Assembly: GCF_029201565.1 (NCBI RefSeq)
Contig: NZ_CP104002.1
Span: 186,001 to 250,000, forward strand
From: Devosia sp. SD17-2
Lineage (GTDB): Bacteria; Pseudomonadota; Alphaproteobacteria; Rhizobiales; Devosiaceae
Length of the DNA stretch: 64,000 nt
Direction: 5' to 3'
In this document: positions 8,241 through 16,282 of the stretch, one piece after another
Layout of the letters: each line of letters starts with the position of its first letter
Numbering within the stretch: the first letter of the stretch is position 1
Program-made: the position numbers and the translations under genes
Notes under the pieces: generated by a model
What the model was told of the DNA's origin: nothing
The model's database searches: none
Seen by the model: the letters and a program-made list of their open reading frames with translations, nothing else

Positions 8241-9543
8241 AACCAATTTTTCGCCGCGCGAGATCGTTTCCGAGCTCGACCGCAATATCGTCGGCCAGAA
8301 TGATGCCAAGCGCGCCGTCGCCGTGGCCCTGCGCAATCGCTGGCGCCGCCAGCAGCTCCCGCCCGAGCTGCGGCGCGAGGTGACGCCGAAGAACATTCTG
8401 ATGATCGGGCCGACCGGCGTCGGCAAGACGGAGATTTCCCGTCGCCTGGCGCGGCTGGCGCAGGCGCCATTCGTCAAGGTCGAAGCCACCAAGTTCACCG
8501 AAGTGGGCTATGTCGGCCGCGACGTCGAGCAGATCGTTCGTGACCTCGTCGAGGCCGGCATCACCGTATTGCGCGACAAGCGTCGCCGCGATGTGCAGGC
8601 CCAGGCTCACCACAATGCTGAAGAGCGCGTACTCGATGCCTTGGTCGGCACCTCGGCGACGCCCTCGACCCGCGACAGTTTCCGCAACAAGCTGCGCAAT
8701 AACGAACTCGACGACAAGGAAATCGAGATCGAGATGCAGCCCTCGCCGGGCGCTGGCGAATTTGAAATCCCCGGCATGCCCAATGGCGGCATCGGCATGA
8801 TCAACCTCTCCGACATGTTCAAGTCGGCGATGGGCGGTCGTGGGGTCAAGCGCAAGGTCAAGGTCAAGGACGCCTATGAGCCGCTGATCGCCGAAGAGGC
8901 CGACAAGCTGCTCGACCAGGACCAGCTCAAGACCGAAGCCATCGAGCTCGTGGAAAACCACGGTATCGTCTTCATCGACGAGATCGACAAGGTCGCGGCC
9001 CGCGAGGGTGGCGTATCGGGCGGCCCCTCGCGCGAAGGCGTGCAGCGGGACCTGTTGCCGCTGATCGAAGGCACGACCGTCGCGACGAAGTATGGACCGG
9101 TCAAGACCGACCATATCTTGTTCATTGCGTCCGGCGCGTTCCACGTCTCCAAGCCATCGGACCTGCTGCCCGAGCTGCAGGGTCGTCTGCCGATCCGGGT
9201 GGAGCTGAAGGCGCTCACGCGCGAAGATTTTATCCGCATCCTCAACGACACCGAGGCCAGCCTTGTGCGCCAGTATGTGGCGCTGATGGGGACCGAAGGA
9301 GTGACGCTGAGCTTTACCGATGACGCCATCGAAGCCATTGCCGATGCGGCGGTGAAGGTGAATTCGAGCGTCGAGAATATCGGTGCCCGACGCCTGCAGA
9401 CGGTGATGGAACGGCTGGTCGAGGAAATCTCCTTTGACGCACCCGACCGCGCCGGCCAGACCGTCAACATCGACGCCGCCTTCGTGCGCGAAAAGGTCGG
9501 CGTCCTCGCCGGTGACACGGACCTCTCCAAGTTCGTTCTCTGA
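8233..9543 (+). CDS. hslU: ATP-dependent protease ATPase subunit HslU
   Basis: HslU is the AAA+ unfoldase that feeds substrates to HslV. The 436-residue protein has Walker [10 protein letters not shown] at about residues 59-67, Walker [11 protein letters not shown] near 245, and the family-specific intermediate domain between them. The N-terminal [17 protein letters not shown] and the C-terminal tail LSKFVL, which inserts into HslV to activate it, are both present. The gene ends the operon and is followed by an intrinsic terminator. Confidence 0.97.
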   Translation: MSETNFSPREIVSELDRNIVGQNDAKRAVAVALRNRWRRQQLPPELRREVTPKNILMIGPTGVGKTEISRRLARLAQAPFVKVEATKFTEVGYVGRDVEQIVRDLVEAGITVLRDKRRRDVQAQAHHNAEERVLDALVGTSATPSTRDSFRNKLRNNELDDKEIEIEMQPSPGAGEFEIPGMPNGGIGMINLSDMFKSAMGGRGVKRKVKVKDAYEPLIAEEADKLLDQDQLKTEAIELVENHGIVFIDEIDKVAAREGGVSGGPSREGVQRDLLPLIEGTTVATKYGPVKTDHILFIASGAFHVSKPSDLLPELQGRLPIRVELKALTREDFIRILNDTEASLVRQYVALMGTEGVTLSFTDDAIEAIADAAVKVNSSVENIGARRLQTVMERLVEEISFDAPDRAGQTVNIDAAFVREKVGVLAGDTDLSKFVL

Positions 9544-9567
9544 GCCAGCACCCAATCTGACGACAAG

Positions 9568-9597
9568 ACCCCCGGGGCCAGCCTCGGGGGTTTTTTG
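9568..9597 (+). terminator. Rho-independent terminator after hslU
   Basis: ACCCCCGGGGC and GCCTCGGGGGT form a stem of about ten pairs around a two-base turn, followed by a run of six T residues. It lies 25 bases beyond the hslU stop. Confidence 0.9.
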
Positions 9598-9623
9598 TTT
9601 TGTGCCGCTGTCCCCAGCACGCC

Positions 9624-9640
9624 GTCTTTGCCCGGCTTGT
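9624..9640. repeat. left half of a REP-like palindrome split by the IS110 element
   Basis: GTCTTTGCCCGGCTTGT matches the first arm and loop of the palindromic repeat that is intact at 56741-56770 (GTCATTGCCGGGCCTGT). The second arm is found 1.1 kb downstream at 10782. Joining the halves across the insertion gives TTGCCCGG and CTGGGCAA pairing around a five-base loop. Confidence 0.75.
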
Positions 9641-9822
9641 GTGGAGGATCTGTGCTTTAGTGGTGGCATCAGCCGGGTTGCGCATCCCGGCTGATGCAGT
9701 CAGGAGGCCGTTTTGTCCGGCTGGTTTGTCACAGCCGAGGACGAGCAAGGCCCTGTCTGCTCCCTTTGACCCCGAACGGTTGATCGGGCTGTTGCCCGCA
9801 CCACAAGCCTGGGAGCAAGGTC
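9641..9822 (+). ncRNA. candidate IS110 bridge RNA region
   Basis: In the IS110 group the left-end non-coding segment is transcribed as a bridge RNA whose loops pair with target and donor DNA. This 182-base stretch is rich in stems: GCATCAGCCGGG with CCCGGCTGATGC (9666-9677/9686-9697, 12 perfect pairs, 8-base loop); GTC+CGGCTG with CAGCCG+GAC (9715-9742); and CCCGA with TCGGG (9771-9775/9784-9788). A segment CCGGCTGGTTTGT at 9717 resembles the left target CCGGCTTGT. The 5' and 3' ends and loop assignments are not established from sequence alone. Confidence 0.55.
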
Positions 9823-10764
9823 ATGATACACGACACCCTCTTCGTTGGCATCGACGTTTCCAAGACGCATCTGGACGTTCATACCCATCCCGCTGGCAAA
9901 TCCTGGCGTTGCAGCACTGGACCGGAGGCGCTCGCCGAGCTGACGCAGCGCCTGGCCAGACTGGGGCCGTTGGCCATCGGGCTCGAAGCCTCGGGAGGCT
10001 ATGAAGCCCGCGTGGCCGAGAGCCTGCATGCCGCTGGCCTTGAAGTGCATGTTCTAGCCCCGGCGCGGATCCGCAGTTACGCGCGGGGTATCGGCCAATT
10101 GGCCAAAACCGACAAGATCGATGCCGCTCTGATCGCGCGTTATCTGCAGGCCGTGCGCGCCAGCTTGACCCCTTATGTGTCTGATCCGATCCGACAAAGG
10201 CTGAGCGCGTTCACAGCCCATCGGCGGCGGATCGTTGCGGAAAAGAGCGGCCTTGTCAGTCAGCTCGATACCATCGACGAGCCGCTTGTGCGCAGCCTGA
10301 TCGAGGAGCGTCTGGCGGCCATCGCCCTGGAGATCAAACGCATCGAAGCGGCCATCACTGCCCTTCTCGCCGACAATCGCCAGCTCCAGCAGCGCCAGGC
10401 GCGGCTGCGGCAGGTGACCGGCGTCGGTCCGGTTCTGGCGATCGCCTTACTGGCCGACATGCCCGAGCTCGGCAAGGTCTCCGCCAAGGTGGCCGCAGCA
10501 CTCATCGGCGTTGCCCCTTATGCCCGCCAATCGGGCGCATCGGATCGCAACGGCCGCTGTCTTGGCGGACGAAAACATCTGCGCGATATCGCCTACATGG
10601 CCGTGCTCAGCGCCATCAAGGTGAAAGACCCCGTTCTCGGCGACTTCTATCAAAGACTGCGCCTGCGCGGAAAACCCTTCAAACTCGCCATGATCGCAAC
10701 GGTGAGAAAACTCATCACAATCCTCAACGCCATCGCCCGACAGGAACCGGCATTCCAACAGTGA
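9823..10764 (+). CDS. IS110-family transposase (bridge-RNA-type recombinase)
   Basis: A 313-residue DEDD recombinase. The N-terminal RuvC-like domain shows FVGIDVSKTHLD (Asp11), IGLEASGGYE (Glu55) and KTDKIDA (Asp97 and Asp100), the four acidic positions of the family. The C-terminal transposase domain contains TGVGPVLAIALL and RQSGASDRNG, where Ser237 is placed like the catalytic serine of IS621-type enzymes. The length is normal and the frame is intact, so the element may be active. It is not related in orientation or function to its neighbours hslU and the XRE gene. Confidence 0.93.
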   Translation: MIHDTLFVGIDVSKTHLDVHTHPAGKSWRCSTGPEALAELTQRLARLGPLAIGLEASGGYEARVAESLHAAGLEVHVLAPARIRSYARGIGQLAKTDKIDAALIARYLQAVRASLTPYVSDPIRQRLSAFTAHRRRIVAEKSGLVSQLDTIDEPLVRSLIEERLAAIALEIKRIEAAITALLADNRQLQQRQARLRQVTGVGPVLAIALLADMPELGKVSAKVAAALIGVAPYARQSGASDRNGRCLGGRKHLRDIAYMAVLSAIKVKDPVLGDFYQRLRLRGKPFKLAMIATVRKLITILNAIARQEPAFQQ

Positions 10765-10781
10765 TGTCCACGGTTGCTCGT

Positions 10782-10840
10782 CTGGGCAATCCAGTTTGCT
10801 GAGACATGGATCACCCGGACAGCTGGGTGATGACGATGAG
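10782..10840. repeat. right half of the split REP-like repeat
   Basis: CTGGGCAATCCAG (10782-10794) completes the palindrome begun at 9624, and ATGGATCACCCGGACAG with CTGGGTGATGACGAT (10806-10837) is the second palindrome of the same unit. The same two-palindrome order is seen intact at 56741-56815. Confidence 0.75.
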
Positions 10841-10892
10841 GGGAAATGAGTGCAGGTCAGTCCAGCCTGCAAATCGTGCCCTATACGCGATC

Positions 10893-11093
10893 TTCCTTCT
10901 CCCCTTGAGGGAGAAGGTGCCCCGAAGGGGCGGATGAGGGGTTCGGATTTAGTAGGGCAACTCAGTATGGGCAAGAACCCCTCACCCGTCTCGCGCTGTG
11001 CGCGATCCAGCCCTACCGGGCCTTGCTCGCTGAAATCGCTCCACCGGAGCGATTCCCGGGCGCTCCCAAGCCTCTCCCTCATGGGGAGGGGAA
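10893..11093. repeat. dispersed intergenic repeat, copy 2 (inverted relative to copy 1)
   Basis: The gap from 10841 to 11109 holds no gene. Block b is present in reverse (10893-10941, containing GGTGCCCCGAAGGGGCGGAT) and block a in reverse (10977-11012, CCCCTCACCCGTCTCGCGC), with an extra segment of about 60 bases before the closing CCTCTCCCTCATGGGGAGG. Copy 1 lies at 4608-4765 in the opposite orientation. Confidence 0.8.
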
Positions 11094-11109
11094 CGGCCGT
11101 GGTGATGGA

Positions 11110-11481
11110 TCAGGACCGCTTCCGCGTCGCGCGCTTGACCAGTTCATCGCGCAGAAATTTGACGTCCTCGGGGTCGAGGCGGCCGATGTTGTCGCGCAGG
11201 CGATTGGTGAATTCGGTCGCTTCCGGCGTCATGCCGCCTGTATCGATCGTCACCTTGGGGTCGGAGATCTCCGACAGGCGCTGCAATTCCTCGGCTTCGT
11301 CCCAGATCACGTTGAAAAACGCGATGATGCGGTGGAGGAGGAAGGAGGTCGGCACGCCGCGCTTTCCATGTTCCAGCGCCGACAGGTAAGCACTCGATAC
11401 ATTGAGGGCTGCCGCCATTTCCTTGAGCGAAATGCCCCGGGCCTCACGCATGGCCCGCAATTTTGCGCCGAGCGGGGTCAT
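11110..11481 (-). CDS. XRE-family helix-turn-helix regulator
   Basis: A 123-residue DNA-binding protein. The N-terminal domain LGAKLRAMREARGISLKEMAAALNVSSAYLSALEHGKRG (residues 4-42 approximately) is a standard lambda-repressor-like helix-turn-helix. The rest is helical and without a recognised ligand domain. It overlaps the upstream smr gene by four bases and so shares its transcript. In related genomes a small XRE gene follows the Smr gene near the origin; its regulon is not known to me. Confidence 0.85.
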   Translation of the reverse strand: MTPLGAKLRAMREARGISLKEMAAALNVSSAYLSALEHGKRGVPTSFLLHRIIAFFNVIWDEAEELQRLSEISDPKVTIDTGGMTPEATEFTNRLRDNIGRLDPEDVKFLRDELVKRATRKRS

Positions 11482-12062
11482 GGTCGTCTCAACCTCACAT
11501 ACCAGGCTCCGTCGCCACCATGTCCGCGCGCCGCGATGCTCCAGCCGGAAATCATATGGGCAAGTCCCGGCTCGTTGAGCCAGATGGGCAGCATGGTGCG
11601 CAGGATTCCGCGCTCGGTCATGGCCATCACATAGTCATTGTCGGTCCGCACGCCCTTGCCGGTGATCACCAGAATAGTCCGGTCACCCCGGCTGAAGCGG
11701 GACGAAATATAGCGGTGGAGCACCTGGCGCGCCTCCGCCTGGGTCATGCCATGCAGATCGATCGTGCCGTCGATCTCGATCTTGCCGCGCCGGACCTTTT
11801 TGTGAATGGCCGGATCGACTGCCTTTTCTGGGAGGGTGGAGGGCTGCCGGGGCGCCTGATAGGGCGCGAGGAAGGGCTGTCGCGGTGGTAGCCTTTTCGG
11901 CGGAGCCTTGATGTCGGGGAGAGGGGGCTCGGCTTCAGGAACCGGGAGCGTACCCTGGCCGTGCTTGAGCAGGCCCTTGCGCCGGAGCGGATCCACGGTG
12001 GCAGCCACCGTGGTCCAGAGGTGAAAATCGTGCGGCAGGCGCTTCGGGTTGCGCTTGGACAT
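11478..12062 (-). CDS. Smr-domain protein (MutS2-type small domain)
   Basis: A 194-residue protein whose C-terminal part (about residues 95-185) is an Smr domain: IDLHGMTQAEARQVL carries the conserved DLHG motif and ILVITGKGVRT corresponds to the HGKG-like loop of the nuclease fold. The N-terminal half is proline- and basic-rich and probably disordered. Smr domains can nick DNA or cleave RNA; the role of free-standing Smr proteins in alphaproteobacteria is not settled. The gene follows the Tim44-like gene by 25 bases. Confidence 0.85.
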   Translation of the reverse strand: MSKRNPKRLPHDFHLWTTVAATVDPLRRKGLLKHGQGTLPVPEAEPPLPDIKAPPKRLPPRQPFLAPYQAPRQPSTLPEKAVDPAIHKKVRRGKIEIDGTIDLHGMTQAEARQVLHRYISSRFSRGDRTILVITGKGVRTDNDYVMAMTERGILRTMLPIWLNEPGLAHMISGWSIAARGHGGDGAWYVRLRRP

Positions 12063-12086
12063 GGAAGACGGCCTGCCGGATAGGTT

Positions 12087-12809
12087 TTAGTCGAGCTGGC
12101 TCGTCGCGATGACTTTCCAATTGGGGTCGCGCGATTTCGGATTGCGCGCAAAAGTCCATTCGTCAGCGATGGTCTGGACCTGGTCGGCATTGCCTTCCAC
12201 CAGATTGCCGTCGCGGTCGCGGATGGCAGAAACCACCTCGGCATGGAAGCGCACGGTCACGAGAACATTCTTCTTGTCGTACTCAGCCTGCGAAATTTCG
12301 ACCTTGGGCAGACCCACGAAGGTGAAATCATTGGTGTGGCCGGCAGCCTCGCGCTCGGTGATGGCGCGGGCAAAGCTGTCGAACACATCCTTTTCGAGGA
12401 GATTCTTGAGCATTGGGCGATCCCCTTCGGCAAAGCCGGTGACGATCATCTCGTAAGCCTGTTTGGCGCCTTCGAGGAAGGATTTGGGCGTAAAGCCGGG
12501 GTCGGCTTCGTTGACGCTGCGCAGACCTGCTGCGAGCACCTCATTGCCGCGGGCGGCCTGTTCGATCTCGGCCTCGAGCTTGCGGGCACGGCGTTCATCG
12601 TCAAGGTCAGGTGCACGGGGCGCGCGCGGCTGCATGGGCACGACATTGTCGTCGCCATTTGCGGCCTTTTCCGTCGGCGTGGAGCGGGACCGATCGATCG
12701 GCGGTCGCTCATTGCCGGTGCGCGTTCCCAGAACCGACCGCAGGCGGAACAGAACGAAGACGGCTACCACAATGGCGATAAGAGTGGGCAGATCGAGAAA
12801 ATCGTCCAT
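12087..12809 (-). CDS. Tim44-like domain protein (inner-membrane anchored)
   Basis: A 240-residue protein with an N-terminal membrane helix (LPTLIAIVVAVFVLFRLRSVLG), a polar linker of about 75 residues, and a C-terminal Tim44/TimA domain (from about residue 95) of the mitochondrial import-motor family. The bacterial homologues are thought to work in envelope protein handling. I prefer the ATG at 12809 (MDDFLDLP); one at 12821 adds four residues. In rhizobial relatives this gene lies between fxsA and an mltA gene, which is absent here. Confidence 0.85.
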   Translation of the reverse strand: MDDFLDLPTLIAIVVAVFVLFRLRSVLGTRTGNERPPIDRSRSTPTEKAANGDDNVVPMQPRAPRAPDLDDERRARKLEAEIEQAARGNEVLAAGLRSVNEADPGFTPKSFLEGAKQAYEMIVTGFAEGDRPMLKNLLEKDVFDSFARAITEREAAGHTNDFTFVGLPKVEISQAEYDKKNVLVTVRFHAEVVSAIRDRDGNLVEGNADQVQTIADEWTFARNPKSRDPNWKVIATSQLD

Positions 12810-12964
12810 GAAATGATGCACCTAAAGCCAGGAGACGTCGAAAAAGTCGAATTTCGGCGCTCGCGAAGCGCCATGCTCGACCCTATATAAGCAAAGCTTT
12901 AGCCCAAAACCAGTTCACTATGGGGCGAGTTCCGATTTTGACGCGTCTTCAACGCTAACAAAGG

Positions 12965-13444
12965 ATGACCCGGGTGGCCCGCTTCATTCCCATCGCCCTT
13001 CTCGCGCTGCCGCTGCTCGAGATCGCCATGTTCATCGTCGTCGGCCGTGCCATCGGTGTGTTTCCGACCCTGGCGCTGATCATTCTGGCGGCCATAGCGG
13101 GAGGTCTGCTGCTACGCCAGCAGGGGCTGAGCGTGCTCAATCGCATGCGCACCAACATGAGTGCGGGTACGTTGCCGGGGCAGACGCTGTTCGATGGCAT
13201 GGTGATGGCCGTGGCGGCGCTCCTGCTGATCATCCCGGGTTTTCTCGGCGATATCATTGCGCTGGTGCTGCTGATCCCCCCGGTTCGGACCTGGCTCTAC
13301 AAAAAACTGACAGCCGGCATGGTGGTGACCACAACCACCACCAGCTATCGCCGCTGCGAGGATCCCACCGACATCAATCCGTCCCCGCTTTCGGGGCCGC
13401 GCACCATTGATCTCGATGATGATGACTGGCAGCGCAAACCGTAA
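12965..13444 (+). CDS. fxsA: FxsA-family membrane protein
   Basis: A 159-residue protein with the FxsA pattern: a first hydrophobic segment FIPIALLALPLLEIAMFIVVG, then RAIGVFPTLALIILAAIAGG, the conserved RQQG turn, and a last segment MAVAALLLIIPGFLGDIIAL ending in PPVR. The C-terminal 50 residues are polar. FxsA overproduction in E. coli relieves F-plasmid phage exclusion; its normal role is unknown. It is divergent from the Tim44-like gene and followed by secB. A TTGACG at 12936 may be part of its promoter. Confidence 0.88.
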   Translation: MTRVARFIPIALLALPLLEIAMFIVVGRAIGVFPTLALIILAAIAGGLLLRQQGLSVLNRMRTNMSAGTLPGQTLFDGMVMAVAALLLIIPGFLGDIIALVLLIPPVRTWLYKKLTAGMVVTTTTTSYRRCEDPTDINPSPLSGPRTIDLDDDDWQRKP

Positions 13445-13533
13445 AAAGCCGCTCTTTGCTTGTCCCGAAGGGGCAAAAATGCTAGCCAGCGCGCAAGAAT
13501 AATCCGCTATTCGGAAATAATGAGGACCTGATA

Positions 13534-14055
13534 ATGGCTGACGAAACCCTGGGCGCCGCCGCGCCGCAGCCCGGCACTGCACCCAGCATGAACCTGGTGG
13601 GCCAGTATGTGCGCGACCTTTCTTTCGAGAACCCAGGCGCACCGGGTTCGATCATGGCCGGTGGCGGCAATCCCGCCTTCAACGTCTCCATCTCGGTGGG
13701 CGTCAAGAAGCAGGCCGATGACCTCTATGCCGTCGAATTGAACCTCAAGGCCCAGGCCAAGCGCGAAGAAACGCTGCTGTTCAACGTCGAGCTGGTCTAT
13801 GGCGGCGTTTTCCGCCTCAAGAACATCCCGGAAAACCAGATCAGCATGCTGCTGATGGTGGAATGCCCGCGCCTGATCTTCCCGTTTGCCCGTCAGGTCC
13901 TGGCCAGCGTCACCCAGCAGGGCGGTTTCCCGCCGCTGATGATGGAGCCGGTCGACTTCCTGGCCATCTATCGCCAGAACCTTGCCGCGCTGGCTGCCAA
14001 GCAGCAGGCCGATGGCGGCGCCGAAATCCCGGCTCCGACCGACAAGCCCAACTGA
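13534..14055 (+). CDS. secB: protein-export chaperone SecB
   Basis: SecB is the tetrameric cytosolic chaperone that holds preproteins unfolded and passes them to SecA. The 173-residue product has the typical core YVRDLSFENPGAP near the N-terminus, FNVELVYGGVFRL, and LLMVECPRLIFPFARQVL followed by TQQGGFPPLMMEPVDF. The first 15 and last 20 residues are low-complexity tails. Its own terminator follows. The fxsA-secB-dnaQ order is typical of origin-proximal regions of this order. Confidence 0.96.
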   Translation: MADETLGAAAPQPGTAPSMNLVGQYVRDLSFENPGAPGSIMAGGGNPAFNVSISVGVKKQADDLYAVELNLKAQAKREETLLFNVELVYGGVFRLKNIPENQISMLLMVECPRLIFPFARQVLASVTQQGGFPPLMMEPVDFLAIYRQNLAALAAKQQADGGAEIPAPTDKPN

Positions 14056-14077
14056 TTTTTGGTTTTCGCCAAAGACA

Positions 14078-14106
14078 AAAGCCCCGGATTTTCCGGGGCT
14101 TTTTTT
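14078..14106 (+). terminator. Rho-independent terminator after secB
   Basis: AAAGCCCCGGA and TCCGGGGCTTT form a perfect stem around a short T-rich loop, followed by seven T residues. It lies 23 bases after the secB stop and, with A residues on the other side, might also serve dnaQ on the minus strand. Confidence 0.93.
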
Positions 14107-14147
14107 GTAAGCGTGTGTGGGTGTGACTAAGCGCTCTGGCCCAAAAC

Positions 14148-14858
14148 TCACTCGGCAGCCGGGCGCTCTTCATATTGGGTCCAGATGGCGCTGTCGCCCA
14201 TCTTGGCAAGAAAGGCGTAATGCGCCTCGGCCTCTGCCGCGGTCACCCGCGAGGGCAGGGGCGTGGGACGCGGGCGTGCCGGCACGCGCTGCAGCAAGCC
14301 ATCTTCACCATCACTTCCAGCGTCGGCGATGAGCGCCAGGCTCACCTGCTTGCCGCCGATCAGCTCGAGATAAACCTCGGCGAGGATCTCACTGTCGAGC
14401 AGCGCGCCATGAAGCGTGCGGCGGGAATTGTCGATGCCATAGTGCTTGCAGAGCGCATCGAGGCTGACGCGGGCACCCGGGTGCTTCTTGCGCGCCACCA
14501 TGACGGTGTCGATCACCTCGTTGGTGAGGCGCGGGAAGGATGCCTTCTCCAGCTCGGCATTGAGAAAGCCCATGTCGAACGGCGCGTTGTGGATCACCAA
14601 CGTGCCATCGCCGATAAAGTCGAGAAAGTCCTGGGCCACCGCTTTGAACACCGGCTTGTCCTTGAGGAATTCCTCACTCAGCCCGTGCACGCGGAAAGCC
14701 TCTTCAGGCATAGAGCGTTCGGGATTGATATAGATGTGGTGCGTCTTGCCCGAGGGGATGTGATTGATCAGCTCAACGCAGCCGATTTCAACGAGGCGAT
14801 CGCCGTCGTTGGGAGAAAGGCCGGTGGTTTCGGTATCGAGGACGATTTCCCGGATCAT
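14148..14858 (-). CDS. dnaQ: DNA polymerase III epsilon subunit (3'-5' proofreading exonuclease)
   Basis: DnaQ proofreads for the replicative polymerase. The 236-residue product has Exo I VLDTETTGL (Asp8, Glu10), Exo II VIHNAPFDMGFL and Exo III HGALLDSEILAEVY with the general-base histidine. The C-terminal tail is proline- and alanine-rich and would hold the clamp- and polymerase-binding segments. Its start overlaps the coaE stop by four bases, placing it last in the maf-aroE-coaE-dnaQ operon. Confidence 0.95.
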   Translation of the reverse strand: MIREIVLDTETTGLSPNDGDRLVEIGCVELINHIPSGKTHHIYINPERSMPEEAFRVHGLSEEFLKDKPVFKAVAQDFLDFIGDGTLVIHNAPFDMGFLNAELEKASFPRLTNEVIDTVMVARKKHPGARVSLDALCKHYGIDNSRRTLHGALLDSEILAEVYLELIGGKQVSLALIADAGSDGEDGLLQRVPARPRPTPLPSRVTAAEAEAHYAFLAKMGDSAIWTQYEERPAAE

Positions 14859-15448
14859 GGCCTGGTCTTTTCTTTCAGCGTCTCGACCAAAGCCCTGACC
14901 TCTGCGTCGATGGTCTCGCGGGGCAGGGCAGTGTCGAAAAGATAATCGGCGCGAGCCTTCTTTTCGGCCTGTGGCATCTGGCGGGCAAGGATGGTGTCGA
15001 GCTTTTCCACGGTCATGCCCGGACGCGCCAATGCCCGCTCCCGCTGGATGGCATCATCGACATGGGTGATGGCGACGGCGTCAAAGCCATAATCATGGCC
15101 GCTTTCGAACAACAGCGGCACTTCGACGGCGGCGACCTTATGGCCGGTCTGTTCAGCGTTGGCGAGAAAATCTGAAATAGCAGCGCGCACCAGTGGATGC
15201 ACCACGGCTTCGAGGCGCGTGAACCCTGAGGGGTCAGCGGCGAGCCGGACCGCGAGCGCCTGTCGATCGATCACGCCATCATGGGTGACGCCGGGAAAGA
15301 GCGCTTCCACCGGCGCAACGGCTTCACCAGCATAGAGTTCGGCGACGGCCGCATCGGCGGAGAAAATCGGCACACCGGCTTTTTCAAACGCCGCCAGAAG
15401 GGTGGATTTGCCTGTCGCGATCGAGCCGGTAATGCCGATGCGCCACAT
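14855..15448 (-). CDS. coaE: dephospho-CoA kinase
   Basis: CoaE phosphorylates the 3' hydroxyl of dephospho-CoA, the last step of CoA synthesis. The 197-residue product begins MWRIGITGSIATGKST, with the P-loop at residues 8-16, followed by the DAAVAELY lid region and VEVPLLFESG, a family motif. The length is normal. It is three bases downstream of aroE and overlaps dnaQ. The first enzyme of the pathway, coaA, is also in this window. Confidence 0.95.
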   Translation of the reverse strand: MWRIGITGSIATGKSTLLAAFEKAGVPIFSADAAVAELYAGEAVAPVEALFPGVTHDGVIDRQALAVRLAADPSGFTRLEAVVHPLVRAAISDFLANAEQTGHKVAAVEVPLLFESGHDYGFDAVAITHVDDAIQRERALARPGMTVEKLDTILARQMPQAEKKARADYLFDTALPRETIDAEVRALVETLKEKTRP

Positions 15449-15451
15449 GAA

Positions 15452-16282
15452 TCAGTGCCCCAACGTGGCTTCGACGCGCGCCCGCAGTTCCGGCGTCACC
15501 TTGGGCTCGACGCCAAACCAGGCGGAAAAACCGGGGGCGGCCTGGTGAAGAAGCATGCCCAGACCATCGACCGTTTGAAGGCCATGGGCGGCGGCATCTT
15601 CGAGAAGCGGGGTCACAAGCGGAGTATAGACGATATCAGTGACGAGGCTGTTCTTTGGAAGGAGGCTCATATCGAGCCAATCAAAGCGCGTGCCATGCAT
15701 GCCGATGGAACTGGTGTTGACGACGAGGCCGGTGTGGCCGGCGAGCGCGGCAAAATCCTCAAAACCATGGGCTTCAAACGGGCCGTCGATCACTTCGACC
15801 AGCGCCTGGGCATTGGCCAATGTGCGATTGAGCACATGGACCTTGCCGCCATTGCGCCGCCGCAGGGCGACGAGGATGGCGCGGGCCGCACCACCGGCTC
15901 CGATGACGATGGCATCATTGGGTCCATCCGACCAGCCCGGTGCTTCGGCGTCGAGATTGCCGAAAAAGCCAAGATAGTCGGTATTAGTCCCAAACACTTT
16001 GCCGTCGCGCGCCACCAGCGTGTTCACCGCGCCGATGGTCCGGGCGAGGGGATCGACCTCGTCGCAGAGCGCGAAGACCGCTTCCTTATGGGGAATGGTG
16101 ACATTGCCACCGGCAAATTCGCCGCTGCGCAGGCGCTCGAAAAAGGCCGGGAGGTCGGCGGGCGCCACATCGATAGCTTCATAAGTGCCGTCGATTTTGT
16201 GTTCGGCCAGCCAGGTTCCATGAATCAGGGGCGAGCGGGAATGGGCAATAGGATGCCCGATAACAAAGGCTTTTGTGGTCAC
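15452..16282 (-). CDS. aroE: shikimate dehydrogenase (NADP+)
   Basis: AroE reduces 3-dehydroshikimate to shikimate in aromatic amino-acid synthesis. The 276-residue product has the substrate site SRSPLIHG near residue 14, the catalytic lysine in GGNVTIPHKE, the NTDYLGF aspartate, and the NADP loop VIGAGGAARAI. The coupling with maf (four-base overlap) and coaE (three-base gap) is the usual Hyphomicrobiales order next to the origin. Confidence 0.95.
   Translation of the reverse strand: MTTKAFVIGHPIAHSRSPLIHGTWLAEHKIDGTYEAIDVAPADLPAFFERLRSGEFAGGNVTIPHKEAVFALCDEVDPLARTIGAVNTLVARDGKVFGTNTDYLGFFGNLDAEAPGWSDGPNDAIVIGAGGAARAILVALRRRNGGKVHVLNRTLANAQALVEVIDGPFEAHGFEDFAALAGHTGLVVNTSSIGMHGTRFDWLDMSLLPKNSLVTDIVYTPLVTPLLEDAAAHGLQTVDGLGMLLHQAAPGFSAWFGVEPKVTPELRARVEATLGH

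Larger units (their letters stand above)
9641..10781 (+). mobile_element. IS110-family insertion sequence
   Basis: The element contains one transposase gene, an upstream non-coding segment of about 180 bases and almost no downstream non-coding sequence, which is the layout of the IS110 (not IS1111) group. There are no terminal inverted repeats. The boundaries are inferred from the interrupted palindrome: left flank ends CTTGT (9636-9640) and right flank resumes CTGGGCAATCC at 10782; the dinucleotide GT occurs at both junctions (9639-9640 and 10780-10781), as expected for core-directed IS110 recombination. Ends could be off by a few bases. Length about 1.14 kb. Confidence 0.75.

Noticed and set aside
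8155-9669. 504-codon open frame antisense to hslU
   Set aside because: hslU is certain by motifs; the antisense product is rich in His, Asp and Gly with no family pattern, as expected for a shadow.
9641-10781. Assignment of the insertion sequence to the IS1111 subgroup
   Set aside because: IS1111 elements have the long non-coding segment downstream and sub-terminal inverted repeats; here it is upstream and no such repeats are seen.
10447-11082. Minus-strand frame crossing the IS end and repeats
   Set aside because: It joins antisense transposase sequence with repeat sequence and has no domain or ribosome site.
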